64,000 nt of DNA, taken from NCBI RefSeq assembly GCF_018831085.1, contig NZ_JAGPNM010000003.1, forward strand, positions 1 through 64,000. Direction: 5' to 3'. Each line of letters starts with the position of its first letter. The first letter of the stretch is position 1. Below the pieces are notes generated by a model. That model saw only the letters and a list, made by a program, of their open reading frames with translations, did no database searches and had not been told where the DNA came from. This document shows positions 36,448 to 45,985 of the stretch, piece by piece. The DNA is from Rheinheimera oceanensis (GTDB lineage Bacteria > Pseudomonadota > Gammaproteobacteria > Enterobacterales > Alteromonadaceae). The position numbers and the translations under genes were made by a program.

Positions 36448-36492
36448 AAATGACAAAGGCCCACGCCAAAAGCGTGGGCCTTTGTCATTTAT
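36446..36492. repeat. perfect 21-bp inverted repeat after tRNA-Ser
   Basis: The two arms (36446-36466 and 36472-36492) are perfect reverse complements around the loop CAAAA; the inner part is AAGGCCCACGC / GCGTGGGCCTT. It could end the tRNA transcript, although there is no T run after it. It starts at the last bases of the att repeat. Confidence 0.8.
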
Positions 36493-36612
36493 GCGGCAGA
36501 GATCGAGGATTTGATGAGAACCCTTCGGTTCGACAAAACGGCAGGATAGCCGTTTTGCATGGCTCAGCCACCCGAAGGGCGAATGCCATGGATGGCATGA
36601 GTGAATCCCTCT
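36493..36612. repeat. nested-hairpin element ending in a partial tRNA-Ser tail
   Basis: CCCTTCGG (36521-36528) pairs with CCGAAGGG (36572-36579) and encloses AAAACGGC-AGGATA-GCCGTTTT (36535-36556). Then follow ATGCCAT-GG-ATGGCAT (36583-36598) and GAATCCCTCT (36603-36612), a copy of the tRNA-Ser T-arm tail at 36425-36434. From memory, similar structured sequences follow tRNA genes in related genera. Confidence 0.45.
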
Positions 36613-36767
36613 TGCTAACATCCAAAAGCTGCCTGTATTACCCACTTCAACTAGCTCGATATTGCCAAATGCGTTAAATTAGCGCACATCACCTGTCAGG
36701 CTCTGTGCCAACTGCGTTACATAACATCAAAACGCGTGCGATGCGCGTTAAAAGGACACTCCGCTGT

Positions 36768-38339
36768 ATGCTGCAAGACATCAAAAAAACACTCTGGGCT
36801 ACCGCCGATAAGCTACGTGCAAACGTCGATGCGGCTGAGTACAAGCACTTAGTGCTGGGCTTAATTTTCTTAAAGTTTATTTCAGATTCCTTCGCCGGCC
36901 GGCGCAGCGAGCTGTTAAAACGTCTGCAAGATCCAAGCGATGAACTGTATTTTGCTGATGCCAGCGAGGACGCTCTGACTGCTGAGCTTGAAGATCGTGA
37001 TTACTTTAAAATGGTGAATGTGTTCTGGGTGCCGGAGAGCGCGCGTTGGGAAGCACTGCGCGCTAACGCCAAGCAAACTGATATCGGCAAACGCATTGAT
37101 GACGCGCTTGCCGCAATAGAGCTGGAAAACCCCACCTTAAAAAACATTTTAGATAAACGCTACGCCCGCGCGCCACTCCCTGACGGTAAGCTGGGCGAGT
37201 TGGTAGACCTTGTCTCTACCATCGGTTTTGGTGAAGACCAAAGCAAAGCACGCGATATTTTAGGCCAGGTGTACGAGTACTTTTTAGGCCAGTTTGCCAG
37301 TGCCGAGGGTAAAAAAGGCGGCCAGTTTTATACGCCGCAATCTATTGTTAATACCCTGGTGAACGTGCTGGACCCGCATCATGGCAAGGTGTATGACCCG
37401 TGCTGCGGCAGTGGCGGCATGTTTGTACAATCGGAAAAGTTTATTGAAGCACACGGCGGTAAGCTTGGCGATGTATCCATTTACGGCCAGGAGTCTAACC
37501 CGACGACCTGGCGCCTGGCGGCGATGAACCTGGCCATTCGTGGTATCGACTTTAACTTAGGCAAAGAGCCTGGCGACACCTTTACCAAAAACCAGCACCG
37601 CGATTTACGCGCCGACTACATCCTGGCTAATCCGCCGTTTAATATCAGCGACTGGTGGCATGGCAGCTTGGAAGGCGACCCGCGCTGGGTATATGGCGCA
37701 CCACCACAGGGCAATGCTAACTACGCCTGGCTGCAACATATGTTGTATCACTTAAAACCCACCGGCCGCGCCGGCATAGTACTGGCTAATGGCTCTATGA
37801 GTTCCAGCCAGAACAGCGAAGGCGATATACGCCGCGCCATGGTCGATGCCGATGTAGTAGAGGTAATGGTAGCGCTACCGGGCCAACTATTCTTTAACAC
37901 CCAAATACCGGCCTGTTTATGGTTTTTAGTTAAACAAAAACAGCAGCGTAAAGGTGAAGTGCTATTTATCGACGCGCGCAAACTGGGCAGGATGATCAGT
38001 CGTGTACAAAGCGAGCTGGACCAAAAAGCCATTAACCGCATCGCTAACACCGCCAAAGCCTGGCGCGGTGAGGATATGACTGGCATTGAAGGCTTTGAGC
38101 AAGGTTACATAGATATTCCGGGCTTTTGCCGCAGCGTGCCGCTTAGCGAAATTGCTGAACATGGCCATGTATTAACGCCAGGCCGCTATGTTGGTGCGGA
38201 AGCAGTAGAAGATTGCGATGAAGCCTTTGCCGATAAAATGACCATGCTAACCGAAAAACTCGGTGAGCAAATGGCCAAAGGCGCCGAGCTAGACCAGTTA
38301 ATCCGCCAGAAGTTAGGAGGACTGGGATATGAGTTCTGA
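36768..38339 (+). CDS. hsdM: type I restriction-modification methyltransferase HsdM
   Basis: A 523-residue N6-adenine methyltransferase subunit of a type I system. An N-terminal helical HsdM_N domain (1-150) precedes the methylase core with cofactor motif D-P-C-C-G-S-G-G-M-F (210-219) and catalytic N-P-P-F (288-291). K-K-G-G-Q-F-Y-T-P (182-190) is typical. ATG 36768 is chosen because the protein then starts like known HsdM and AAAGGA lies upstream, though 12 bases away. Host-like GC content and codon use. It overlaps hsdS by 11 bases. First gene of the island operon hsdM-hsdS-rloC-hsdR-zeta-small protein. Confidence 0.95.
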   Translation: MLQDIKKTLWATADKLRANVDAAEYKHLVLGLIFLKFISDSFAGRRSELLKRLQDPSDELYFADASEDALTAELEDRDYFKMVNVFWVPESARWEALRANAKQTDIGKRIDDALAAIELENPTLKNILDKRYARAPLPDGKLGELVDLVSTIGFGEDQSKARDILGQVYEYFLGQFASAEGKKGGQFYTPQSIVNTLVNVLDPHHGKVYDPCCGSGGMFVQSEKFIEAHGGKLGDVSIYGQESNPTTWRLAAMNLAIRGIDFNLGKEPGDTFTKNQHRDLRADYILANPPFNISDWWHGSLEGDPRWVYGAPPQGNANYAWLQHMLYHLKPTGRAGIVLANGSMSSSQNSEGDIRRAMVDADVVEVMVALPGQLFFNTQIPACLWFLVKQKQQRKGEVLFIDARKLGRMISRVQSELDQKAINRIANTAKAWRGEDMTGIEGFEQGYIDIPGFCRSVPLSEIAEHGHVLTPGRYVGAEAVEDCDEAFADKMTMLTEKLGEQMAKGAELDQLIRQKLGGLGYEF

Positions 38340-39699
38340 AGATGTGCTGATTTCTCCCTTACCATTTCCAGAGTCTTGGCGGTTAGCGAAACTAAAAGAC
38401 TTAACACAGAAAATCGGGTCGGGTGCAACACCAAAAGGAGGGCAAGCAGCTTACCTTAAAGCACGTATCAGTTTTGCATTAGTACGTAGTCAAAACGTTT
38501 ATGATCGTGAATTTTCTGAAACAGGTTTGGCGTTTATTTCTGATTTACAAGCTGAGGCTTTAAAGGGCGTATGGCTAGAAGAAGAAGACATTCTTTTGAA
38601 TATTACAGGGGATGGAGTCACTTTTGGTAGAGCTTGTCTCGTACCTTCGAAGGTGCTTCCCGCATGTGTAAATCAGCACGTATCTATTATTCGACTTGAT
38701 AAATCTGTTGCATCACCTGGATATATTGCGAGTTACCTTACCCACCCAACAATTAAAAGTTACATCGAGTCTTTCAATGCAGGTGGTTCACGACGTGCTA
38801 TTACAAAGGCTCATATTGAATCTTTTGTGATACCACTACCACCGATTGAGATTCAGAATGAAATCGCGCAGGTATTGGGAGCATTTGACGAACGAATCGT
38901 CCTGCTGCGCGAAACCAACGCCATCTTAGAAGCCATCGCCCAAGCGCTGTTTAAATCCTGGTTTGTCGATTTTGACCCGGTGCACGCTAATGCTGGCGCG
39001 CAAGCCCCCAGCCTGCCAGCCGAGATCCAAGCGCTATTTCCCTCTCGCTTGGTGGAATCCCCGCAGGGGTTAATACCAGAGGGGTGGGAGGTTAAGAAAT
39101 GTAGTGACATTATTGACGTTAGAGATGGTACGCATGCATCCCCCAAAACTTCTGAAACTGGTTACCCACTACTAACCTCAAAACATATTACCAGCGGCGA
39201 ATTGCTTTTTGATGGCGCATATCTAATTAGTGAAGCTGATTACCTCGATATATCAAAACGAAGTAAGGTTGATCATCTTGATGTACTCATAACAATGATT
39301 GGAACTGTGGGGGCAACTGCCTTTGTACTTAACGAATCTACTGACTTCGCTATTAAGAATATTGGATTATTTAAAACATCTAAGCGCCCCGAATTTGCTA
39401 GCTACATTTACTTGTTGCTTAGTTCAAAAGAGATGAAACACTATCTCGAAGCTCGAATGGCAGGGACTACTCAAAAGTATCTGTCTTTAAAAGCGTTACG
39501 AGAAATTGCAATTATTGAACCCGCAAAACCAGTGACTCAAGCTTTCTCAGAGTTTGTTAAGCCAATCTTTGAAAAGATTCACCAGAATCGAACAAGTGTT
39601 CAAACACTTTCAACTGTGCGCGATACCTTACTTCCCCGCCTAATCTCTGGCCAGTTACGTTTGCCTGAGGCAGAAGCAGCTTTGGCGGAGGTTAGCTAA
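38329..39699 (+). CDS. hsdS: type I restriction-modification specificity subunit HsdS
   Basis: A 456-residue DNA-recognition subunit with two target-recognition domains (about 15-180 and 245-420) and two conserved helical spacers (L-G-A-F-D-E-R-I-V-L-L-R-E-T-N near 187-201, and the C-terminal T-L-S-T-V-R-D-T-L-L-P-R-L-I-S-G-Q-L). S-G-A-T-P in domain 1 and the D-G-T-H-A-S-P motif in domain 2 mark the domain starts. The target-recognition DNA is AT-rich, while the central spacer DNA has the GC-rich host-like style of hsdM, a visible mosaic. The stop overlaps the rloC start by one base. The recognised sequence cannot be deduced here. Confidence 0.93.
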   Translation: MSSEDVLISPLPFPESWRLAKLKDLTQKIGSGATPKGGQAAYLKARISFALVRSQNVYDREFSETGLAFISDLQAEALKGVWLEEEDILLNITGDGVTFGRACLVPSKVLPACVNQHVSIIRLDKSVASPGYIASYLTHPTIKSYIESFNAGGSRRAITKAHIESFVIPLPPIEIQNEIAQVLGAFDERIVLLRETNAILEAIAQALFKSWFVDFDPVHANAGAQAPSLPAEIQALFPSRLVESPQGLIPEGWEVKKCSDIIDVRDGTHASPKTSETGYPLLTSKHITSGELLFDGAYLISEADYLDISKRSKVDHLDVLITMIGTVGATAFVLNESTDFAIKNIGLFKTSKRPEFASYIYLLLSSKEMKHYLEARMAGTTQKYLSLKALREIAIIEPAKPVTQAFSEFVKPIFEKIHQNRTSVQTLSTVRDTLLPRLISGQLRLPEAEAALAEVS

Positions 39700-41999
39700 T
39701 GCAAATTAAGCGTATTACAAGGATTGAGCGGTACCGAATTTTTAGAGACTTCACCTGGCCTGAAGCGTTACCAAATTTTGCGCGTTTTAACCTGATTTAC
39801 GGTTGGAATGGTGTAGGTAAAACAACGCTTTCGGGATTGTTCTCGTATCTGCAGACCAAACAGATAATGCCCGAAGGACGTGTTGAATGGTTGATTGACC
39901 AAAGGATTGTTTCATCAACCAACATTGCTAATGAACAAACGCCTGCTGTGAGGGTATTTAATCGGGATACTGTCGCCAGATCGGTGTTTGAATCCAGCCA
40001 AGGTAGCTTGCCGCCGGTTTATTATCTTGGTGAGGATAGTGCTGAGAAGCAAGCGCAGATTGAACAGTTACAAGCTAAGGTAATTGAGTTAGAAAAGCAA
40101 AAAACAGAGCTGGCTGGGCGGCAGAGTGCTGCAGTTAAGCGTTTTGAATCGTTTTGTGCTGACCAAGCCAGGGCAATCAAAAACCTATTAACCGCTCAAG
40201 GCAGTGAGTTTAATACCTATAATGCGGCAAGGTTCAAGCAGAGTGCCTCGGGGTTATTTGTTGCACCTCATCCGCGTTTAAGCAGTACAGATGTAGATAA
40301 ATTCACATCGATAAAGTCTGCGTCAGCAAAAGAGCCGATAGCCGTTCCATCAACAAATTACCCGGACTTTATTGATTTAAACCATCAGGTCGACCAGGTA
40401 TTAGGCAAAACGGTTGTGGCTGCAACGCTTGCAGAGCTAACCGAGAATCCTGAATTATCTGTGTGGGTTCGCACGGGCTTACACCTGCACACTGGTGAGC
40501 AGCAAAAAGACACATGTGGTTTTTGTAATCAGATAATTGAACCGCAGCGGCTTCAGCAACTTGAAGCGCACTTTAATGATGCCTTTGAGCGCTTTCAGGT
40601 TGAAATTAGTGCTTTGCTTCACGAGGTAAAAGCTACCAAATCGTTTATTGAAAAATTGCCGCTTCCGGATAAACAGCTCTTGCACGAACATTTAATAGCC
40701 AACTATGACAGTGAATTCCAGAGCTTAAAACAGCAAACCTACATGGTATCAACTATGCTGGGCAATATTGTGAAAGCACTTGAAACAAAGGCTGCTAACC
40801 CATTTAAGAAACTCGAGCTTAGAGATTTTCTGGTCGGTGGTAATGGCGAACGCCAAGATACATCAAAGTTAAAAACCTTTTTTGAAATTGTCACCACTGC
40901 TGGCAGTGCATTCAGTGCGGCAGTTGGTAAAAATGCTTTTGAAAATATTCGGAGCTTAATCCAGCAGCATAACCAGCATTGTGAAAAGTTTGCTTTGGCC
41001 CAGCGACAAGCGAGACAAGCTTTAGAAATTGATGAAGTGAACAAAGCGTTTGAAAGCTTCAGTAAACAGCAAGACGAGATAGAGAGTTTAGAGTCACAAA
41101 TGTTGGCTGTAACCATTGATATATCTGAAGCATCAAAAACGGTGAAACAACTCAATATAGAAATACGTCAGCACTCTGCTGCAGCTGATGAATTAACCAA
41201 TGATTTGATTTCCTACCTTGGCCGCGAGGAGCTGAAATTTACAACCCATGCAGGTGGCTACAATATTACCCGAAATGGGCAACCAGCGTTGCACCTGAGT
41301 GAGGGGGAACGCACAGCCATATCGTTTATCTATTTTTTGAAATCACTGCAAGATAGTAGTTTTAACCTGCAACAAGGTGTCGTTGTAATCGATGACCCCA
41401 TATCCAGCCTTGATGCGAACTCAATTTACAGTGCATTTGGTTTTATGAAAGCCCGTATTAAAGATGCCGGCCAGGTTTTTGTTCTTACTCATAATTTCAC
41501 TTTTTTCAGACAGGTGACTAATTGGTTTAAGTACACGTCAGCAAACAAATATATGCTAAAAGCTGATGTTGGCAGTGATGGCCGGACGGCTTACTTAACA
41601 ATACTTGATCCACTGCTAAGCAAATACGAATCTGAGTATCACTATCTTTTCAAAACAATCGTAGACGCAAGCAAATTGCCAGATGGTGCAGAATTAGCTG
41701 CCTATTACAGTACGGCAAACGTTGCGCGTAGATTACTCGAGACGGTATTGGCTTTTAAGTTACCAGACAAAGCTGGTGATTTTAATAAACAGCTAGAGGC
41801 AATAGTGAACTTTGATACCGGCAAGAAAGCTCGAATTATACGCTTTACTCATAGTTACTCACATCTACCAGGCATCAGTGAGCCTGAACATGATCTATCC
41901 ATTTTGAGTGAGTCTAAGGCTATTCTTACCGATGTGCTGGCACTAATTCGAGCGGTTGATGAGGTGCATTATGAAAAAATGCTGGCAATGTGTAATTAA
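39699..41999 (+). CDS. rloC: RloC-type anticodon nuclease (AAA_13 ATPase with zinc hook)
   Basis: A 766-residue ABC-type ATPase. Walker A G-W-N-G-V-G-K-T-T (35-43), signature L-S-E-G-E (533-537), Walker B V-V-V-I-D-D-P (561-567) and H-loop His598 are intact. The long coiled-coil insertion carries a zinc-hook C-G-F-C (273-276), the feature that separates RloC from the shorter PrrC. The C-terminal domain has R677-x3-E681 and a later T-H-S-Y-S-H (717-722), matching the Arg-Glu-His triad of the PrrC/RloC tRNA nucleases. These families cut tRNA in the anticodon loop when phage inhibit the linked restriction enzyme. Its place between hsdS and hsdR is that of prrC. Confidence 0.82.
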   Translation: MQIKRITRIERYRIFRDFTWPEALPNFARFNLIYGWNGVGKTTLSGLFSYLQTKQIMPEGRVEWLIDQRIVSSTNIANEQTPAVRVFNRDTVARSVFESSQGSLPPVYYLGEDSAEKQAQIEQLQAKVIELEKQKTELAGRQSAAVKRFESFCADQARAIKNLLTAQGSEFNTYNAARFKQSASGLFVAPHPRLSSTDVDKFTSIKSASAKEPIAVPSTNYPDFIDLNHQVDQVLGKTVVAATLAELTENPELSVWVRTGLHLHTGEQQKDTCGFCNQIIEPQRLQQLEAHFNDAFERFQVEISALLHEVKATKSFIEKLPLPDKQLLHEHLIANYDSEFQSLKQQTYMVSTMLGNIVKALETKAANPFKKLELRDFLVGGNGERQDTSKLKTFFEIVTTAGSAFSAAVGKNAFENIRSLIQQHNQHCEKFALAQRQARQALEIDEVNKAFESFSKQQDEIESLESQMLAVTIDISEASKTVKQLNIEIRQHSAAADELTNDLISYLGREELKFTTHAGGYNITRNGQPALHLSEGERTAISFIYFLKSLQDSSFNLQQGVVVIDDPISSLDANSIYSAFGFMKARIKDAGQVFVLTHNFTFFRQVTNWFKYTSANKYMLKADVGSDGRTAYLTILDPLLSKYESEYHYLFKTIVDASKLPDGAELAAYYSTANVARRLLETVLAFKLPDKAGDFNKQLEAIVNFDTGKKARIIRFTHSYSHLPGISEPEHDLSILSESKAILTDVLALIRAVDEVHYEKMLAMCN

Positions 42000-42087
42000 T
42001 GAGGCTTTTAGCTAAAGACTTGATTTTAAACCTGCAACAAGGTATCAAACATAAGTTGCAGCAGGTTGGCTGATTTAGGGACGATGC

Positions 42088-45000
42088 ATGACAGAAGACC
42101 AGTTAGAGCTGGAAGTGCTTGGGTGGTTAGCGGAAATTGGCTACACGCCCGTTAATGGCTATGACATTGCCCCCGATGGCCCTTTTGCTGAGCGTGCTGA
42201 CTATGTGCAGCCGCTGCTGCTTGAACGGTTAAAAGCCGCTATTGCCCGGCTAAACCCGCATATTCCCCGGGTTGCCCGTGATGATGCTGTTACTCAGCTA
42301 AAAGAGCTGGGCATACCGGCGCTGTTATCTGCTAACCGGCGTTTTCATAACCTGTTGCTTGGCGGTGTGCCGGTGCAGTACCAGAAAGACGGTGAAACCC
42401 GTGGCGACTTTGTCCGGCTGATTGATTGGGAAAATAGCCCTGACAGCAACGAGTTTTTAGCCGTAAAGCAATTTACCCTTAAGGGCCCTAAACACAGCCG
42501 CCGGCCGGATATTATTCTTTTTATTAATGGCCTGCCGCTGGTAATGATAGAGCTGAAAAATTCAGCTGATGTAAATGCTGATATCTGGAAAGCATTCGAC
42601 CAAATTCAAACCTACAAAGAGCAAATACCCGATGTATTTCAATACAACGAAATACTGGTGATAAGTGATGGCTCGGAAGCTCGTATGGGCTCGTTGTCGG
42701 CCAATGCCGAGCGTTTTATGCAGTGGCGTACTATTGATGGTGTAAACCTGGACCCGCTTGGGCAGTTTAACGAGCTGGAAACCATGCTGCGCGGTGTATT
42801 TGCGCCAGAGTACCTGCTGGATTATCTGCGCTTCTTTATACTGTTTGAAGACGATGGCACCCTGGTGAAAAAGATTGCCGGGTACCATCAGTTCCATGCC
42901 GTGCGCTCTGCTATTGGGCAGGTGGTAACAGCATCGCGTCAGGATGTGCAGGTCAACAGGAAGGGCAAGGGCGGTGTGGTATGGCACACTCAGGGCAGTG
43001 GTAAAAGCATTACCATGACCTGCTTTGCCGCACGGGTGATGCGCGAAGCAGCAATGGAAAACCCCACTATTGTAGTGATCACCGACCGTAATGACTTAGA
43101 CGGCCAGCTGTTTGGCGTATTCTCGCTGGCGCAGGATTTACTGCGTGAGCAACCGGTGCAAGCCGATACGCGGCAAGATTTACGCGAAAAACTCGGCAAC
43201 CGGCCCTCGGGCGGTATTATCTTTGCCACTATCCAAAAGTTTGCCCCCGGTGCTGATGAAGATAAATTCCCGGTGCTGTCTACCCGGCATAACATCGTAG
43301 TGATTGCTGATGAAGCGCACCGCACCCAGTATGGTTTTGAGGCCAAGCTGAAAGAAAAAACGCTACCGAACCTGGCTGCTGAACCAGGTGCTGCTTATCA
43401 AGTAAAGCAGAACGTATATCAGGTAGGCTATGCCCAGCATCTGCGCGATGCGCTGCCCAATGCTACCTTTGTCGCTTTTACCGGCACGCCGGTATCCAGT
43501 CAAGATCGCGATACCCGTGCGGTGTTTGGTGATTATATTCACATTTATGATATGCAACAGGCGAAAGAAGATGGCGCTACTGTGGCCATTTACTACGAAT
43601 CGCGGCTGGCCAAATTAAGCCTGAAGCAAGATCAGTTGCCGCAGTTGGATGATGAAGTAGACGAGCTGGCCGAAGATGAAGAAGAAGGCCAACAAGATAA
43701 GCTGAAAAGCAAATGGGCGGCACTGGAGCGTATCGTCGGTGCGCAGCCGCGTATTAAGCAAGTGGCGCAAGACTTAGTAGCGCACTTTGATGAGCGCAAC
43801 CATTTATTACCCGGGATGGCACAGCAGGGTAAAGCCATGGTAGTGGCCATGAGCCGCGAGATCTGTGTGCACTTATATAACGAGATTGTCTCGCTGCGGC
43901 CACATTGGCATGACGACGACCCGGAAAAGGGCGGCATTAAAGTGATTATGACCGGCTCGGCCAGCGATAAGGCGCTGCTACGGCCGCATATTTACCCTAA
44001 ACAAGTAAAAAAGCGGCTGGAAAAGCGCTTTAAAGACCCGGCTGATCCGCTGCAATTGGTGATAGTACGGGATATGTGGTTAACCGGCTTTGACGCGCCT
44101 TGCGTTCATACGCTGTATGTTGATAAACCGATGAAAGGCCATAACCTGATGCAGGCCATCGCCCGGGTGAACCGGGTGTTTAAAGATAAGCAAGGCGGCC
44201 TGGTGGTGGACTACATTGGCATAGCGAATGAGCTTAAGTCTGCCCTGAAGGAATACACCGCCAGTAATGGCCGTGGTAAACCCACGGTAGATGCGGATGA
44301 AGCCTGGTCACTGCTGGAAGAAAAGCTCGATGTGCTGCGCAGCATGATGCATGGTTTTGACTATAGCGACTTTGCTATCAGCAGCCATAAGCTGATGGCC
44401 GGCGCGGCAAACCATATTTTAGGCATCAAAGACGGCAAAAAACGTTTTGCCGACACCGCCCTTGCCATGAGCAAAGCTTTTAGCCTATGTTGCACATTGG
44501 ATGAAGCCAAAGTCGTGCGCGAGGAAGTGGCATTTTTGCAAGCGATTAAGGTGTTGCTGACCAAGCGCGACATTAGCGTTAAAAGGCGCAGTGACGAAGA
44601 AAAAGAGCACGCTATCCGGCAAATTATTGGCAATGCGATCGTCTCGGAGCAGGTGGTCGATATTTTTGATGCCGTGGGATTAGAAAAGCCAAATATTGGG
44701 CTGTTAGACGATGATTTTCTGGCAGAAGTGCGCAACCTGCCCGAACGTAATCTGGCGGTTGAGCTGTTAGAACGTTTACTGGAAGGCGAGATTAAAAGCC
44801 GCTTTGCCAGCAACGTGATCCAGCAAAAGAAATTTTCTGAGCTTCTAAGCAACGTAGTAAGCCGCTATCAGAACCGCAGCATAGAAACTGCTCAGGTAAT
44901 GGAAGAGCTGGTTGAGATGGCGAAGAAATTCCGTGAAGCGGCCAGGCGTGGCGATGATTTGGGGCTGAATGATGATGAAATAAAGTTCTACGACGCCCTG

Positions 45001-45246
45001 GCCAACAACGAAGCCGCAGTGCTGCAGCTTGGCGATGAAACCCTGAAGAAAATCGCCCATGAGCTAACCGATAACCTGCGCAAAAACATCAGTATAGACT
45101 GGAGCAAGCGCGAAAGCGTGCGTGCCAGCCTGCGCCTGATGGTAAAGCGCATATTGCGCAAATACAAATACCCGCCAGATATGGCCGACGACGCTGTACA
45201 GCTAGTGTTGCAGCAAGCTGAGGCGCTTGGGGAAGAGTGGGTATGA
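42088..45246 (+). CDS. hsdR: type I restriction endonuclease subunit HsdR
   Basis: A 1052-residue motor-nuclease. The nuclease site is P-D-(x13)-E-L-K (Asp141, Glu155, Lys157). The superfamily 2 translocase has Walker A T-Q-G-S-G-K-S (301-307), D-E-A-H (408-411), F-T-G-T-P near 455 and Q-A-I-A-R-V-N-R. An acidic stretch (about 520-535) is a surface loop between motor lobes. AGGGA lies six bases before ATG 42088. An 88-base gap separates it from rloC. Host-like composition, as in hsdM. The stop overlaps the next start (ATGA). Confidence 0.95.
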   Translation: MTEDQLELEVLGWLAEIGYTPVNGYDIAPDGPFAERADYVQPLLLERLKAAIARLNPHIPRVARDDAVTQLKELGIPALLSANRRFHNLLLGGVPVQYQKDGETRGDFVRLIDWENSPDSNEFLAVKQFTLKGPKHSRRPDIILFINGLPLVMIELKNSADVNADIWKAFDQIQTYKEQIPDVFQYNEILVISDGSEARMGSLSANAERFMQWRTIDGVNLDPLGQFNELETMLRGVFAPEYLLDYLRFFILFEDDGTLVKKIAGYHQFHAVRSAIGQVVTASRQDVQVNRKGKGGVVWHTQGSGKSITMTCFAARVMREAAMENPTIVVITDRNDLDGQLFGVFSLAQDLLREQPVQADTRQDLREKLGNRPSGGIIFATIQKFAPGADEDKFPVLSTRHNIVVIADEAHRTQYGFEAKLKEKTLPNLAAEPGAAYQVKQNVYQVGYAQHLRDALPNATFVAFTGTPVSSQDRDTRAVFGDYIHIYDMQQAKEDGATVAIYYESRLAKLSLKQDQLPQLDDEVDELAEDEEEGQQDKLKSKWAALERIVGAQPRIKQVAQDLVAHFDERNHLLPGMAQQGKAMVVAMSREICVHLYNEIVSLRPHWHDDDPEKGGIKVIMTGSASDKALLRPHIYPKQVKKRLEKRFKDPADPLQLVIVRDMWLTGFDAPCVHTLYVDKPMKGHNLMQAIARVNRVFKDKQGGLVVDYIGIANELKSALKEYTASNGRGKPTVDADEAWSLLEEKLDVLRSMMHGFDYSDFAISSHKLMAGAANHILGIKDGKKRFADTALAMSKAFSLCCTLDEAKVVREEVAFLQAIKVLLTKRDISVKRRSDEEKEHAIRQIIGNAIVSEQVVDIFDAVGLEKPNIGLLDDDFLAEVRNLPERNLAVELLERLLEGEIKSRFASNVIQQKKFSELLSNVVSRYQNRSIETAQVMEELVEMAKKFREAARRGDDLGLNDDEIKFYDALANNEAAVLQLGDETLKKIAHELTDNLRKNISIDWSKRESVRASLRLMVKRILRKYKYPPDMADDAVQLVLQQAEALGEEWV

Positions 45247-45956
45247 GTTACTCCGCTTCAGAGCAGGCAATAGTTTACGTTGCCCTTGAATTCGTCAAAA
45301 GAAATAAGGAACGTATTGCTAAGCAATTAACTGATGCTTCTTTATACCCTCCAGCTGACCGACCAACCGCTGTCTTTATGGCTGGCGCACCCGGCGCAGG
45401 TAAAACCGAAGTTTCACAAGCTTTAGCTGCACAGTTTTATAATACATTACGAATAGATGCTGACGAGTACCGAAGCTTGTTGCCGGGCTACGATGGCAGT
45501 AACTCTCATCTGTTTCAGGGTGCCGTATCGCTGTTAGTTGAGCGTATTTTGGATAAGGTGTTCAAAAATAAGCAAAGCTTTATTCTTGATGGCACCTTTT
45601 CTAGCTTAAAAGTTGCCAGGAAAAACGTGGATCGAGCTTTGCGCCATGGCCACGTAGTTGAACTAATGTACGTATTTCAGAGTCCGATAGTGTCTTGGGG
45701 CTTTGTTGAGGCAAGAGAGCAGCAAGAGGGCCGGCGAATTTTGCTTGATACGTTTATCGAGCAATTTTTAGAATCTAAACAAGTAGTTGATAAAATTAAG
45801 CATGAATTTTCCGATGCTGTTAACGTCACGCTTTTAATGAAAGACCTTGACATAAACAGTACCGAGTATATTAATGTAGATAAGTGCATTGATGATCACC
45901 TTTCGTGGAATTATAATGCGCGCCAGTTAAAAGAAGACTTGTTAAGAACAGTCTGA
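45243..45956 (+). CDS. zeta-toxin-family kinase in the restriction operon
   Basis: A 237-residue P-loop kinase of the zeta toxin group. Walker A G-A-P-G-A-G-K-T (48-55), R-I-D-A-D-E-Y-R (70-77, with the family's conserved Asp), P-G-Y (81-83) and an S-F-I-L-D-G-T-F-S lid strand (112-120) are visible. Classical zeta toxins phosphorylate UDP-N-acetylglucosamine and poison cell-wall synthesis; relatives act on other nucleotide-linked substrates. ATG 45243 overlaps the hsdR stop (ATGA), so translation is coupled to HsdR. No epsilon-type antitoxin precedes it; a 56-codon gene follows. Confidence 0.82.
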   Translation: MSYSASEQAIVYVALEFVKRNKERIAKQLTDASLYPPADRPTAVFMAGAPGAGKTEVSQALAAQFYNTLRIDADEYRSLLPGYDGSNSHLFQGAVSLLVERILDKVFKNKQSFILDGTFSSLKVARKNVDRALRHGHVVELMYVFQSPIVSWGFVEAREQQEGRRILLDTFIEQFLESKQVVDKIKHEFSDAVNVTLLMKDLDINSTEYINVDKCIDDHLSWNYNARQLKEDLLRTV

Positions 45957-45985
45957 TAAAAGCAGAGTAACGGGAGAAATTTACT

